A stretch of DNA of 64,000 bases from UBA981 sp942490995 (lineage in GTDB: Bacteria; Pseudomonadota; Gammaproteobacteria; Ga0077536): assembly GCA_942490995.1 (NCBI GenBank), contig CALOBG010000054.1, positions 124,001-188,000 on the forward strand. The letters run 5' to 3'. A program made the translations under genes and the position numbers. Shown in pieces: positions 19,284 to 28,403 of the stretch. The notes below the pieces were generated by a model. It worked only from the letters and a program-made list of their open reading frames with translations, did no database searches and was not told the DNA's origin. Position 1 is the first letter of the stretch, and each line of letters starts with the position of its first letter.

Positions 19284-19802
19284 ATGAACTGTCCAGCGAA
19301 GTTTTTTATCCTCGCCCTCGTCATGACGGGCCTGTCTGTCACCGCGGCCTCGGCACTCGAGGTACAGTTCGCCGATCCGGTGTGGAACGGCGAAACCGTT
19401 CCGGCCGGCCACCAGTGCCAGAAATTCGGCGGCACCCACGGTTCGCCCGCGCTGGTGGTCGGCGGCTTACCGGCACGCGCCAATGCGCTGCTGCTTGAAT
19501 TCAGCGACCGCTCCTATGCGCCGATGGATAACGGCGGCCACGGCAAGCTCGGCTATGCGTTCGAAGCGGGCGCGAAAGCCGTGACCGTGCCATCCGCACC
19601 GGCGCATACCACCGCACTGCCACCGCCCTGGTGGACCGTCGCCGAACACGGCGCACCGGGCTGGGACAAACCCGGCGCCTACCTGCCGCCCTGTTCGGGC
19701 GGGCGCGGCAACGCCTACTACGTGACGGTCAAAGCGATCGAGCGCAAGGGCGATGCGGTGACCGAACTCGAGCAGGCGATCCTGGAAATGGGGCGCTACT
19801 AG
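19284..19802 (+). CDS. Secreted PEBP-like protein
   Basis: The 172-residue protein starts at the ATG at 19284 and has a signal peptide (FFILALVMTGLSVTAASA). The mature part contains GSPALVVGGLPARANALLLE, an EFSDRSYAPMDNGGHGKLGY segment, and a late YLPPCSGGRGNAYYV segment. Their order resembles the phosphatidylethanolamine-binding fold (a DPDAP-like loop and a GxHR-like loop), but the canonical motifs are altered. The family call is an inference, and a periplasmic ligand-binding role is only a guess. Confidence 0.55.
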   Translation: MNCPAKFFILALVMTGLSVTAASALEVQFADPVWNGETVPAGHQCQKFGGTHGSPALVVGGLPARANALLLEFSDRSYAPMDNGGHGKLGYAFEAGAKAVTVPSAPAHTTALPPPWWTVAEHGAPGWDKPGAYLPPCSGGRGNAYYVTVKAIERKGDAVTELEQAILEMGRY

Positions 19803-19899
19803 GCGTCAGGTTTGCGCCGCGGCACAGGTCAGATGTTTGACCTATCGGTGCGGATCTGACCATGCTCCCCGCACATCGACGGATCGGGCGACCGACCTT

Positions 19900-22254
19900 A
19901 TGCCGATAAGCGCGCCTACTGAGGAAAACTACGCTGCGCTTGAACGCGAGCTCGCGGCCCGCACGGCCGAGCTCGGACAATCACACGCCTACCACGAAGC
20001 AATCGGCGATATTCTGCGCGTGATCAGCGAATCTCCCGGCGAGCTGCAGCCGGTGTTCGATGCCATTGCCGAACGCGCAACGACCCTGTGCGGGGCGGAT
20101 GTGGGCATGGTCGGCCGTTACAACGGCGAACAATTTACTATGGCCGCGATCAGCGGCATGCGGGGGCAAGCCCGGGACGCCCTTGAGACGTTCAAAGCAT
20201 ACACGCCACGACGTGACCTCCCCGGCGGTCGCGCAATCATCGATCGAATCCCGGTGCACAGCGCCGATATTCTTGCTGACCCGGAATTTGACCCTTCGGA
20301 ACCGATCCGCCGGGCCAATCTGCATGGCGCCCTCGCCGTACCGCTCCTGAAAAACGGCGATGCTATCGGCGCTCTGGTCGTGTTTCGCTCCAAGCCAGGC
20401 CTGTTCGACGACCGGCTCGTCGCCCTGCTCCAGACTTTCGCCGACCAGGCCGTGATCGCGATCGAAAACGCACGCCTGTTCAATGACACCCGCGAGGCAC
20501 TCGAACGCCAGACCGCGATGGCCGAGATCCTGAAAGTCATCAGTGGTTCGCCGACCGACGTCCAACCCGTGTTCGAGGCGATTACGAAACGTGCCCGAGT
20601 ACTGTGTGGCGCGATGGCCGGATTTACCACGCGGCTGGATGGCGACACCTTATACATCATGGGGCAATCGGCGGATGTTCACGTCGGCGCCGGACTATCT
20701 GAGGCGCTTGCCAAGAACTTTCCGGCCAGGCTCGACAGCAGCGTGCTCAATGCGCGCGCCATCGCGACCGGCGCGCCAGCGCAAATCGCTGATATCGCCG
20801 CGGAACCGGATTATCCTGAGGAGCTCAGGCGCGCATCCCTCGCGGCCGGATCACGCAGCCTGCTGGCCGTACCGTTACTGCGCGGCAGCCAGGCAATCGG
20901 CTCGATCATGATCGTGCGAGCGGAAGTCGGCGCCTTTCCCAATGAGTCGATCAAGCTCCTGCAGAGTTTCGCCGACCAGGCGGTCATCGCGATCGAAAAC
21001 GCCCGCTTATTCAACGAAACCCGTGAAGCCCTCGAACAACAAACGGCAACCGCCGAAGTGCTCAAGGTGATCAGCAGCTCAGTCGAAGACACCGCGCCGG
21101 TATTCGAAAAGATATCGGAAAGCTGCCAGCGTCTGTTCGCAACCGAGGAACTCGGTATCTTCGTCGTTGACGAGCAGGACATGATCCATCTCAAATCCTA
21201 TCGAGGAATATGGATGGAAACTGTACAGCGCGTGTTCCCGCGTCCGCTCGAAGAATCCATGGCGAATGTCGCTATTCGCGAACGTCGTACCGCCTACATT
21301 CCGGATACAGCGACCGCGACGGAACTCTCGCCCGCCTTGAAGGATATCGTTGCTACCGTCGGTCATCTGTCCATCATCATGGCGCCCATGTTGCGCGAAA
21401 ACCGCGGTATCGGCGCTATTTTCGCCGTCCATGTACCGCCGCGGCCGTTCTCGGAAAAAGACGTCGCGCTGCTGACGACCTTCGCCGACCAGGCCGTGAT
21501 CGCCATCGAAAATGCGCGCCTGTTTCACGAAATCGATGACAAAAGTCGCCAGCTCGAAGTCGCAAATCAGCACAAGTCCGAGTTTCTCGCCAATATGTCG
21601 CATGAACTGCGTACGCCCCTGAATGCAGTGATCGGTTTTTCCGAGGTTCTGCTCGAACGCATGTTCGGCGATCTGAACGACAAGCAGGCGGACTATCTGA
21701 AGGACATCCACAGTTCGGGCAAACATCTGCTGTCTCTGATCAACGATATTCTCGATCTATCGAAGATCGAGGCCGGGCGCATGGAACTCGATGTGGAGGA
21801 ATTCGACGCACGTGCGGCGCTGGATAACACACTGACCCTGATCCGCGAGCGCGCCCAGCAGCATGACATCGAACTTAACCTCGAGACCGAAGCCGGGCTT
21901 GGTCAGTTTCGTGCCGACCAGCGCAAGTTCAAGCAAATCATGCTGAACCTGTTATCGAATGCGGTGAAGTTCACGCCCGACGGTGGACGTATTGATGTCC
22001 ACGCCCGCTTTGTCGACGATGCCCTCGAGGTGGCGGTCAGCGACACAGGCATTGGTATCGACGAAGTGGACCAGGAAGCCATCTTCCAGGAGTTCCGCCA
22101 GGCGGGCGGACACTACACGAACAAGCAGGAAGGCACCGGGCTCGGGCTGTCGCTGACCCGGCGTTTTGTCGAACTGCACGGCGGCTCCCTGCGTGTCTCG
22201 AGCGTCCTGGGTCAGGGTTCGACGTTCACTTTTAGCTTGCCGGTTCAGCCATGA
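19900..22254 (+). CDS. Soluble histidine kinase with three GAF domains
   Basis: The product of about 784 residues (start taken at MPISAPTEENYAAL) has no membrane segment. A short coiled coil leads into three tandem GAF domains (about 45-200, 215-380, 395-550), each ending with a nearly identical FADQAVIAIENARLF. Then come the HisKA domain with FLANMSHELRTPLNAVIGFS and the ATPase domain with NLLSNAVKFT, DTGIGID and GTGLGLSLTRR. It is therefore an intracellular sensor kinase; the ligand is unknown. It overlaps the next gene by 4 bp, making a kinase / receiver / cyclase operon. Confidence 0.93.
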   Translation: MPISAPTEENYAALERELAARTAELGQSHAYHEAIGDILRVISESPGELQPVFDAIAERATTLCGADVGMVGRYNGEQFTMAAISGMRGQARDALETFKAYTPRRDLPGGRAIIDRIPVHSADILADPEFDPSEPIRRANLHGALAVPLLKNGDAIGALVVFRSKPGLFDDRLVALLQTFADQAVIAIENARLFNDTREALERQTAMAEILKVISGSPTDVQPVFEAITKRARVLCGAMAGFTTRLDGDTLYIMGQSADVHVGAGLSEALAKNFPARLDSSVLNARAIATGAPAQIADIAAEPDYPEELRRASLAAGSRSLLAVPLLRGSQAIGSIMIVRAEVGAFPNESIKLLQSFADQAVIAIENARLFNETREALEQQTATAEVLKVISSSVEDTAPVFEKISESCQRLFATEELGIFVVDEQDMIHLKSYRGIWMETVQRVFPRPLEESMANVAIRERRTAYIPDTATATELSPALKDIVATVGHLSIIMAPMLRENRGIGAIFAVHVPPRPFSEKDVALLTTFADQAVIAIENARLFHEIDDKSRQLEVANQHKSEFLANMSHELRTPLNAVIGFSEVLLERMFGDLNDKQADYLKDIHSSGKHLLSLINDILDLSKIEAGRMELDVEEFDARAALDNTLTLIRERAQQHDIELNLETEAGLGQFRADQRKFKQIMLNLLSNAVKFTPDGGRIDVHARFVDDALEVAVSDTGIGIDEVDQEAIFQEFRQAGGHYTNKQEGTGLGLSLTRRFVELHGGSLRVSSVLGQGSTFTFSLPVQP

Positions 22255-22625
22255 GCACGATCCTCATCGTTGAAGACAATGCCATGAATATGAAGCTGGC
22301 GCGCGACGTGCTCGAAGCGAAAGGCCATCGCGTGCTGGAAGCCGACAACGGCGAAGCGGGCGTACTGCTGGCCACTGAACAGGTACCCGATCTGATCCTG
22401 ATGGACATTCAAATGCCCGGTATTGACGGCATCGAGGCGCTCCGGCAGCTACGTGAAGCGACGATTACGGCGACTATCCCGGTGGTAGCCTTTACCGCCT
22501 CGGTCACCGCCGGTGATCGCAGCCGCGTTACCGCCGCCAGCTTCGACGCCTTCGTCAGCAAGCCGATCGATCTGAAACCCTTCCTGGCGACGATCGAGCG
22601 CCTGACTGCCGGCACCCGTTCATGA
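22251..22625 (+). CDS. Single-domain response regulator (CheY/DivK-like)
   Basis: The 124-residue lone receiver has acidic residues in VEDNAMN, the phospho-Asp in LILMDIQMPGIDG (about residue 53), the Thr/Ala of VVAFTASV and the Lys of FVSKPIDL. It resembles DivK-type receivers that relay phosphate rather than bind DNA. It is coupled by overlapping stop and start codons to the kinase upstream and the cyclase downstream, so it probably acts as a shuttle within this pathway. Confidence 0.93.
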   Translation: MSTILIVEDNAMNMKLARDVLEAKGHRVLEADNGEAGVLLATEQVPDLILMDIQMPGIDGIEALRQLREATITATIPVVAFTASVTAGDRSRVTAASFDAFVSKPIDLKPFLATIERLTAGTRS

Positions 22626-23746
22626 AAGCAGACACGCCGGCAGCCATCCTGGTCGTCGATGACACCCCGGCCAACGTCAAACTGCTGGTCGATGTGCTGT
22701 CCGTATCCGGATATACCGCGACGGCGGCGAGCAACGGCGAGGACGCGCTGGCGCAGATCGCCACAGACTCACCCGATTTGATCCTGCTCGACATCATGAT
22801 GCCCGGCCTTTCCGGCTATGACGTATGTCGGCGCATTCGCGCCGATCCCGATACCGCCCTGTTGCCAGTGGTGCTGTGCACCTCGCTCGATCCGCAACAG
22901 GAGCGCATCAAGGGGATCGAAGCCGGGGCGGATGATTTCATCACCAAGCCGATCAACCGGCCCGAATTGCTGGCGCGCGTTAAGTCGCTGCTGCGAATCA
23001 AGGCCTTACAGGATGAGGTGAGATCCCAGGCCGCACTGCTCGAAGACTGGAATCACCAGCTCGAACAACGCGTCGCTGAACAAGTCAGCCAGATCGAACG
23101 CCTCGACCGTCTGAAAGGCTTTTTCTCGCCGCAACTGGCCGAAGCGATCGTCGCCGGTGGTGAGGAACTACTCAAAGCCCACCGCCGCGAAATCTGTGTC
23201 GTGTTTATCGATTTGCGCGGCTTCACCGCTTTCACTGACAGCGCCGAACCCGAAGAGGTGATGGAACTGCTGCATGACTATCACGCGCAAATGGGCGCAC
23301 TTGTGCTCGACCACGGCGGTACCCTCGAACGCTTCGCCGGCGATTCGCTGATGGTTTTTTTCAACGACCCACAGCCGGTCGAACAACCGGCGCACAAAGC
23401 GGTGCATATGGCGCTCGCGATGCAGAAGGCCTTTCTGCCGTTGGCCGCGACATGGCACAAACGCGGCTTCGAACTCGGGCTCGGCTGCGGCATCGCGCAG
23501 GGTTACGCGACGCTCGGCCTGATCGGCTTCGAAGGGCGCCGCGATTACGCCGCGATCGGCAACGTCACCAATCTCGCCGCACGCTTGTGCGGAGAGGCCG
23601 TGGCTGGCCAGGTACTGGCTGACCGCAAGATCATGGCCAGTATCGAAGCTGAGGTGAGCGCAGAGCCGGTCGCGCCGCTTGAACTCAAGGGCTTCGCTCA
23701 GCCGGTGCCGGCGTTTGCGTTGACCGCACTCGCCATCGACGAATGA
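22622..23746 (+). CDS. Receiver-linked class III adenylate/guanylate cyclase
   Basis: The 374-residue protein has a receiver domain (residues 8-125, Asp in LILLDIMMPGLSG), a coiled-coil linker (about 125-165, LEDWNHQLEQRVAEQVSQIE) and a class III cyclase domain. The metal-binding Asp residues are in VVFIDLRGFTAF and in GDSLMVFF. Output is likely cAMP, although cGMP cannot be excluded. Its start overlaps the CheY-like gene by 4 bp. The operon thus couples a GAF-domain kinase to cyclic nucleotide production. Confidence 0.92.
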   Translation: MKADTPAAILVVDDTPANVKLLVDVLSVSGYTATAASNGEDALAQIATDSPDLILLDIMMPGLSGYDVCRRIRADPDTALLPVVLCTSLDPQQERIKGIEAGADDFITKPINRPELLARVKSLLRIKALQDEVRSQAALLEDWNHQLEQRVAEQVSQIERLDRLKGFFSPQLAEAIVAGGEELLKAHRREICVVFIDLRGFTAFTDSAEPEEVMELLHDYHAQMGALVLDHGGTLERFAGDSLMVFFNDPQPVEQPAHKAVHMALAMQKAFLPLAATWHKRGFELGLGCGIAQGYATLGLIGFEGRRDYAAIGNVTNLAARLCGEAVAGQVLADRKIMASIEAEVSAEPVAPLELKGFAQPVPAFALTALAIDE

Positions 23747-23782
23747 CGCTATGCCGGTTTGAAGCCGACGTCCGACGGGCTC

Positions 23783-24205
<423 letters not shown>

Positions 24206-24215
24206 CGATCCGGAA

Positions 24216-24791
24216 TCAATCGACCCGGGTCACGAAATGCTCCGGCTCGCGACGCTGCTGTTCACCTACCCGCGCCGGCCAGCCATACCAGAACAGGCCG
24301 ACAACCTGTTCGGCGTGCGGATCGAATCCGACGCACTCGGCGAACGCCGCCGCGCGCACCACCGCGCCGGTGGTCCATTTCGCGCCCACCCCCGCTGCCC
24401 ACAACGAAAGCATCAGGTTGTGCGCCGCGCAGCAGCAGGCCGCGTAATCCTCCTGCTCGCGCAGGGCGTCGTCGCTGAGCGGTGACGTAATGACCAGCCA
24501 GCCGGGCATCGCCATCCAGCGCGCCAGTTTGACTTCCGCGGCGCGTTCGCCGTGCGTCGCCAGCACCATCGCGGCATTCATCTCGGCGATGGTGTGCTGC
24601 GCGCGCGGCCCGAGCAGGTACACCCGCCACGGCTCGGTGCGGTGATGATTCGGCGCCCAGCGCATGGTTTCCAACGCCGCGCTGAGAATGTCGTCGGCAA
24701 CCGGTTCGGCCGTGAACTCGTGGACCGTGCGTCGCTCCCGCAACACGCGATTGACCGCGGCGTAATACCCGGGGTCTGCAATTCTGCTCAT
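24216..24791 (-). CDS. Nitroreductase-family FMN protein
   Basis: The 191-residue product has the N-terminal RRTVHEFTAEPV segment (the FMN-phosphate-contacting Arg pair), WAPNHHRTEPWRVYLL, and the LWAAGVGAKWTTG block near the C-terminus. These are typical of small NfsB/YdjA-type flavoproteins that reduce nitro groups or quinones with NAD(P)H. A CC[CA] stretch (DYAACCCAAHNLML) is unusual. It starts 2 bp from the CULT gene stop and is followed by yjbQ, suggesting one operon. Confidence 0.88.
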   Translation of the reverse strand: MSRIADPGYYAAVNRVLRERRTVHEFTAEPVADDILSAALETMRWAPNHHRTEPWRVYLLGPRAQHTIAEMNAAMVLATHGERAAEVKLARWMAMPGWLVITSPLSDDALREQEDYAACCCAAHNLMLSLWAAGVGAKWTTGAVVRAAAFAECVGFDPHAEQVVGLFWYGWPARVGEQQRREPEHFVTRVD

Positions 24792-24793
24792 GA

Positions 24794-25198
24794 CTACTCC
24801 TCGACGAGGCGGTCGTCGATCAGGGCAAAAAATGCCGTGACGGCCTGATCGACAAATTGCCAGCCGACATGGACACCGCAGCCTCGGCAGCTAGCGATGC
24901 GCCAGGCGAGTGGCGGAAACCAGCTGTGGGCATGTTCAGCGGCGCCTGTCGCCGCGCAGCCACCCGCGCGACTGAAGGTGCGCAGCCGAAAGGCTATCCC
25001 GGCCGGATTAACGTGCCTGTGCTCGGCTTTTCCAGCGATGGTGATGGCATCCGCTGCGGCTGCCAGAACATGCCGACAAGCCGCGCAGCGCAGCGACGCC
25101 GCGTCTTTCGTGTCGCGCGCGGTACTCGGATCACTGTCCGTGTCGCCGCGCGTAACGCCAAACCAATCGCCGCGCTGATTGTCAAACCTGTCCAGCAC
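24794..25198 (-). CDS. Stand-alone CULT-domain protein (cereblon-like zinc fold)
   Basis: The product has about 134 residues if started at the GTG 25198-25196; the frame is open to 25324. It contains CAAC, then HRHVNPAGIAFRLRTFSRA, HSWFPPLAWRIASC, CRGCGVHVGW and FFALIDDRL. The paired CxxC motifs and three Trp (in SWF, AWR and VGW) have the spacing of the thalidomide-binding domain of eukaryotic cereblon (human W380/W386/W400; C391/C394). Bacterial members bind uridine or cyclic imide compounds in vitro; their role is unknown. It is probably co-transcribed with the nitroreductase and yjbQ genes. Confidence 0.88.
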   Translation of the reverse strand: MLDRFDNQRGDWFGVTRGDTDSDPSTARDTKDAASLRCAACRHVLAAAADAITIAGKAEHRHVNPAGIAFRLRTFSRAGGCAATGAAEHAHSWFPPLAWRIASCRGCGVHVGWQFVDQAVTAFFALIDDRLVEE

Positions 25199-25446
25199 CG
25201 CAATACCCGTTACTGTCGCGCCGCAAAATGATTGCGCCGAAATGCCGACAACATGGACAGCAAAATCGCGCTGCATCGATTTACGGCATTCAGAGCCCGT
25301 AACGTGCAGTTTACTTGATGTCATCAGGCGACGGTTAAACCGAAACGCGCGCAGTCGATCGACTGTGACTCAACATATTACCCTGCACACGGCCCGGCGC
25401 GAGTAAAATGCCGGCATCCTATTGCAACGATCTCAGCCCCGCGCAC

Positions 25447-27432
25447 ATGCTTCGACCCCTGATTTTCTGTTTTTTCCGCGGCAGCGTTCGGCAGTGGCTG
25501 GCTGTGGTCACGCTATTGTGTTGCGCATGGCCCGCCGCGGGCCCGGCCGCGGACCGCTACCTGACCCAGCGCACGAGTTTCGAGAAGGTACTCAAAGCCC
25601 AGGCGGCCGGCAAACACAGCCTCGCCGAGCAACTCGTGCGCGGTCTGGAAAACTACCCGCTGTATCCCTACTACCTCTACTACGACCTGCGCCGACGCCT
25701 GCACCAGTTTCCATCGCAAGAGGTCGAGCACTTCCTGACCAGCAACGATGGCACCTACCTCGGCGAGCGACTGCGCCGCGAATGGCTCGATCAGCTCGGC
25801 CGCGCGCAACGCTGGTCGGACTACCTGCGCTTCTACCGCCCTGATGGCGATCCCGAACGCCGCTGCCTGCAGCTCCAGGCGCGCATCAATACCGGTCTGC
25901 CTGACGGTGTCCTGGCCGACACGCGCGCGGTGTGGCTGAGCGCAAAGTCGCTGCCGGACGCCTGCGATCCGCCCTTTGAAAAACTTTACGCCAGCGATCT
26001 GATGGGTGATGAATTGCTGTGGCAACGCCTGCGACTGGCCATGCAGGCCGGTAACAACAGCCTCGCCCGCTACCTGGCACGGCGCCTGCGCGACCCCCAC
26101 TACCAGGCTGCCCATGCGCTGTGGGATGAAGCGCATCACAGCCCGGCGCGCGCCCTGGCGCGTGCCGATCTCGACAACAGCGCGGATACTCGCGCCAGCC
26201 TGGTCCACGCTGTCAGCAGACTCGCACGGAGCAGACTGGAAAGTGCCGAGCAGGCCTGGCAGAAAGTCGCGGCACGAGTGGCTTTCACTGCCGAGGACAC
26301 CGCGGCGGTCGCTGCGATCCTGGCCGTAGCCGCCGCCAGCGACGATCATCCACGCCGCCTCGCCCTGCTCGATGCGGTCCCGGATAGCGCTGTGAATACT
26401 CGAGTCGCGCAATACCGTCTGCGCGAAGGCATTGCCGCTGAAGCCTGGCCACAGGTGCAGCGCTGGACCGCCGGTGAACCGGTCGACGGGGTCAACCCCC
26501 TGCGCTGGCGGTACTGGCACGCGCGCGCCCTGCGCGCCCAGGGACGCGACGCCGAGGCCGAACCACTGCTGCGTGAGCTGGCCCTGGAACGGGATTATTA
26601 CGGCTTCCTGGCCGCCGATATCCTCAAGCTCGACTATCAGATGAATTTCCGGCCGGTGGCGCCCAGCGCCATTGAAACCGATACCCTGCTGGCAATCCCG
26701 GGCCTGCCGCGCGCGCGGGAACTGTATCTCCTTGACCGCAAGTTCCAGGCGCGACGCGAATGGGCGTTCGAACTGGCCCGCTTCGATCGCCGGCAACTGG
26801 AGGTCGCGGCCAGTATCGCCGCCAACTGGGGCTGGCCGGACAGCGCGATTTTTGCCCTCGGACAGGCCCAGTCCTACGACGACCTCGAACTGCGTTTTCC
26901 GCTGCTGTACATCGACATCGCAAAAAACTACGCCCAACGCCGGCAGCCCGCGACCGCGCATATCATGGCCATCATGCGCTCGGAAAGCGCCTTCGTCGCC
27001 GACGCCCGATCATCGGCCGGGGCGCTGGGACTGATGCAGTTGATGCCGGCCACAGCCCGCGAAACCGCACGGCGTATAGGCCTGAAACTGGCCAGCGCCC
27101 GTCAGCTTTCCGATCCGGACAAAAACATCGCGCTCGGCAGCGCCTATCTTGCCGCCATGCTCAAGCGCTACGGCGGCAACTTCGCGATGGCCGCGGCAGC
27201 GTATAATGCCGGGCCTCATCGCGTACGCGGCTGGCAGAAGTCGCATTGCATCGAGGCGGAGATCTGGATAGATACGATTCCATTCACCGAAACCCGGCGT
27301 TACGTCAGACGCGCCTATTTCTACGCCACCGTTTATGAATCGCGAATGGGCGAAGAACTGACCAGGATTACGACCGTCATGCCGCCAATACCGGCGCGCG
27401 GGTCGAGCACGATTGCGGACTGCAGAACATGA
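25447..27432 (+). CDS. slt: Soluble lytic murein transglycosylase
   Basis: The product of about 661 residues is counted from MLRPLIFCFFRGSVRQW, which gives a signal peptide. A long alpha-superhelical U-domain leads to the C-terminal catalytic domain, where AIMRSESAFVADARSSAG holds the catalytic Glu, followed by ALGLMQLMPATA, DPDKNIALGSAYLA and AAAYNAGPHRV. It cleaves peptidoglycan in the periplasm, forming anhydromuropeptides. The next gene starts inside its stop codon (4-bp overlap). Confidence 0.95.
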   Translation: MLRPLIFCFFRGSVRQWLAVVTLLCCAWPAAGPAADRYLTQRTSFEKVLKAQAAGKHSLAEQLVRGLENYPLYPYYLYYDLRRRLHQFPSQEVEHFLTSNDGTYLGERLRREWLDQLGRAQRWSDYLRFYRPDGDPERRCLQLQARINTGLPDGVLADTRAVWLSAKSLPDACDPPFEKLYASDLMGDELLWQRLRLAMQAGNNSLARYLARRLRDPHYQAAHALWDEAHHSPARALARADLDNSADTRASLVHAVSRLARSRLESAEQAWQKVAARVAFTAEDTAAVAAILAVAAASDDHPRRLALLDAVPDSAVNTRVAQYRLREGIAAEAWPQVQRWTAGEPVDGVNPLRWRYWHARALRAQGRDAEAEPLLRELALERDYYGFLAADILKLDYQMNFRPVAPSAIETDTLLAIPGLPRARELYLLDRKFQARREWAFELARFDRRQLEVAASIAANWGWPDSAIFALGQAQSYDDLELRFPLLYIDIAKNYAQRRQPATAHIMAIMRSESAFVADARSSAGALGLMQLMPATARETARRIGLKLASARQLSDPDKNIALGSAYLAAMLKRYGGNFAMAAAAYNAGPHRVRGWQKSHCIEAEIWIDTIPFTETRRYVRRAYFYATVYESRMGEELTRITTVMPPIPARGSSTIADCRT

Positions 27433-28391
27433 CCAAGATTGTAGGATTGCTCGGAGGCAGCGGCTTTGTCGGCAGCGTGCTGGCCAATCAGCTCGTCGAA
27501 GCCGGATACGCGGTCAGGATCCTGACCCGTCGACGCGACAACGCGCGCGAACTCTGGCTGCTGCCCGATACCGAAATCGTAGCCGTCGATATGCGCAAGG
27601 CAGACCAGCTCAGCGATGCCGTGGCCGGCTGTACGGCGGTCGTCAACCTGATCGCGATCCTCAACGAGCGCGGCGACAACGGCGAGCAGTTCCGCAATGT
27701 TCATGTCGAGCTGCTGCGACGCGTGATCAAAGCCTGCAAGGCAACCAAAGTTCCACACCTGGTGCAGATGAGCGCGCTCAACGCGGACAGCTTCGCGGCT
27801 TCTTATTATCTACGCAGCAAAGGCGAGGCCGAAAAGCTGCTCGGCGACGAGACCGGCAAGCGCTTTCGCGCCAGCATCGTTCGCCCTTCGGTGATTTTCG
27901 GCCCGCATGACAGCCTGACGAATCGCTTCGCCCGCCTGTTACGACTGAGCCCCGGCTTGTTTCCGCTGGCCAGCGCCGATACCCGCTTTCAGCCGGTTTA
28001 CGTCGGCGATGTCGCGCGCGCGATCGTCAAAATCATCAGCGACCCGGCGGTGGCCGGACAGCGTTACGACTTCGGCGGTCCGGAGGTAATGTCGCTCGGC
28101 GAGCTGGTCGAGTACGTTGCGCGCGTTATCGAACGCCCGACGCGGGTCATTCGACTCGGACGCTTTTTGTCCAGCGTGCAGGCCAATGTGCTCGAGTATG
28201 TTCCCGGCAAACCGTTTTCCCGCGACAACCTGCGCTCGCTGCAGGACGACTCGGTGTGCCCGCAGGTCAATGGCCTCGAGCGCCTGGGCATTACGCCGAC
28301 GCCGATGCGCGTGATCGTTCCGGCCTACCTCAGAGGGCAGAACTCGCGGCACCGCTATTACGCCTTCCGGACCGAGGCGGGGCGTGACTGA
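27429..28391 (+). CDS. NDUFA9-like NAD(P)-binding protein (SDR superfamily)
   Basis: The 320-residue protein opens with the nucleotide-binding motif GLLGGSGFVGSVLANQL, then DMRKADQL and VVNLIAILNERGDNGEQF, and lacks the classic YxxxK, having YYLRSKGEAEKLL instead. This is the complex I NDUFA9 subunit-like family found in many proteobacteria. It probably binds NADPH as a structural cofactor, and quinone- or respiratory-complex-related roles have been suggested. It overlaps slt by 4 bp and precedes cca closely, forming a slt / NDUFA9 / cca operon. Confidence 0.88.
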   Translation: MTKIVGLLGGSGFVGSVLANQLVEAGYAVRILTRRRDNARELWLLPDTEIVAVDMRKADQLSDAVAGCTAVVNLIAILNERGDNGEQFRNVHVELLRRVIKACKATKVPHLVQMSALNADSFAASYYLRSKGEAEKLLGDETGKRFRASIVRPSVIFGPHDSLTNRFARLLRLSPGLFPLASADTRFQPVYVGDVARAIVKIISDPAVAGQRYDFGGPEVMSLGELVEYVARVIERPTRVIRLGRFLSSVQANVLEYVPGKPFSRDNLRSLQDDSVCPQVNGLERLGITPTPMRVIVPAYLRGQNSRHRYYAFRTEAGRD

Positions 28392-28403
28392 ACGGTAGCG
28401 GTA

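Noticed and set aside
25513..26961. 482-codon minus-strand open frame opposite slt
   Set aside because: It lies wholly within the slt coding region and has no domain; it arises from high third-position GC.
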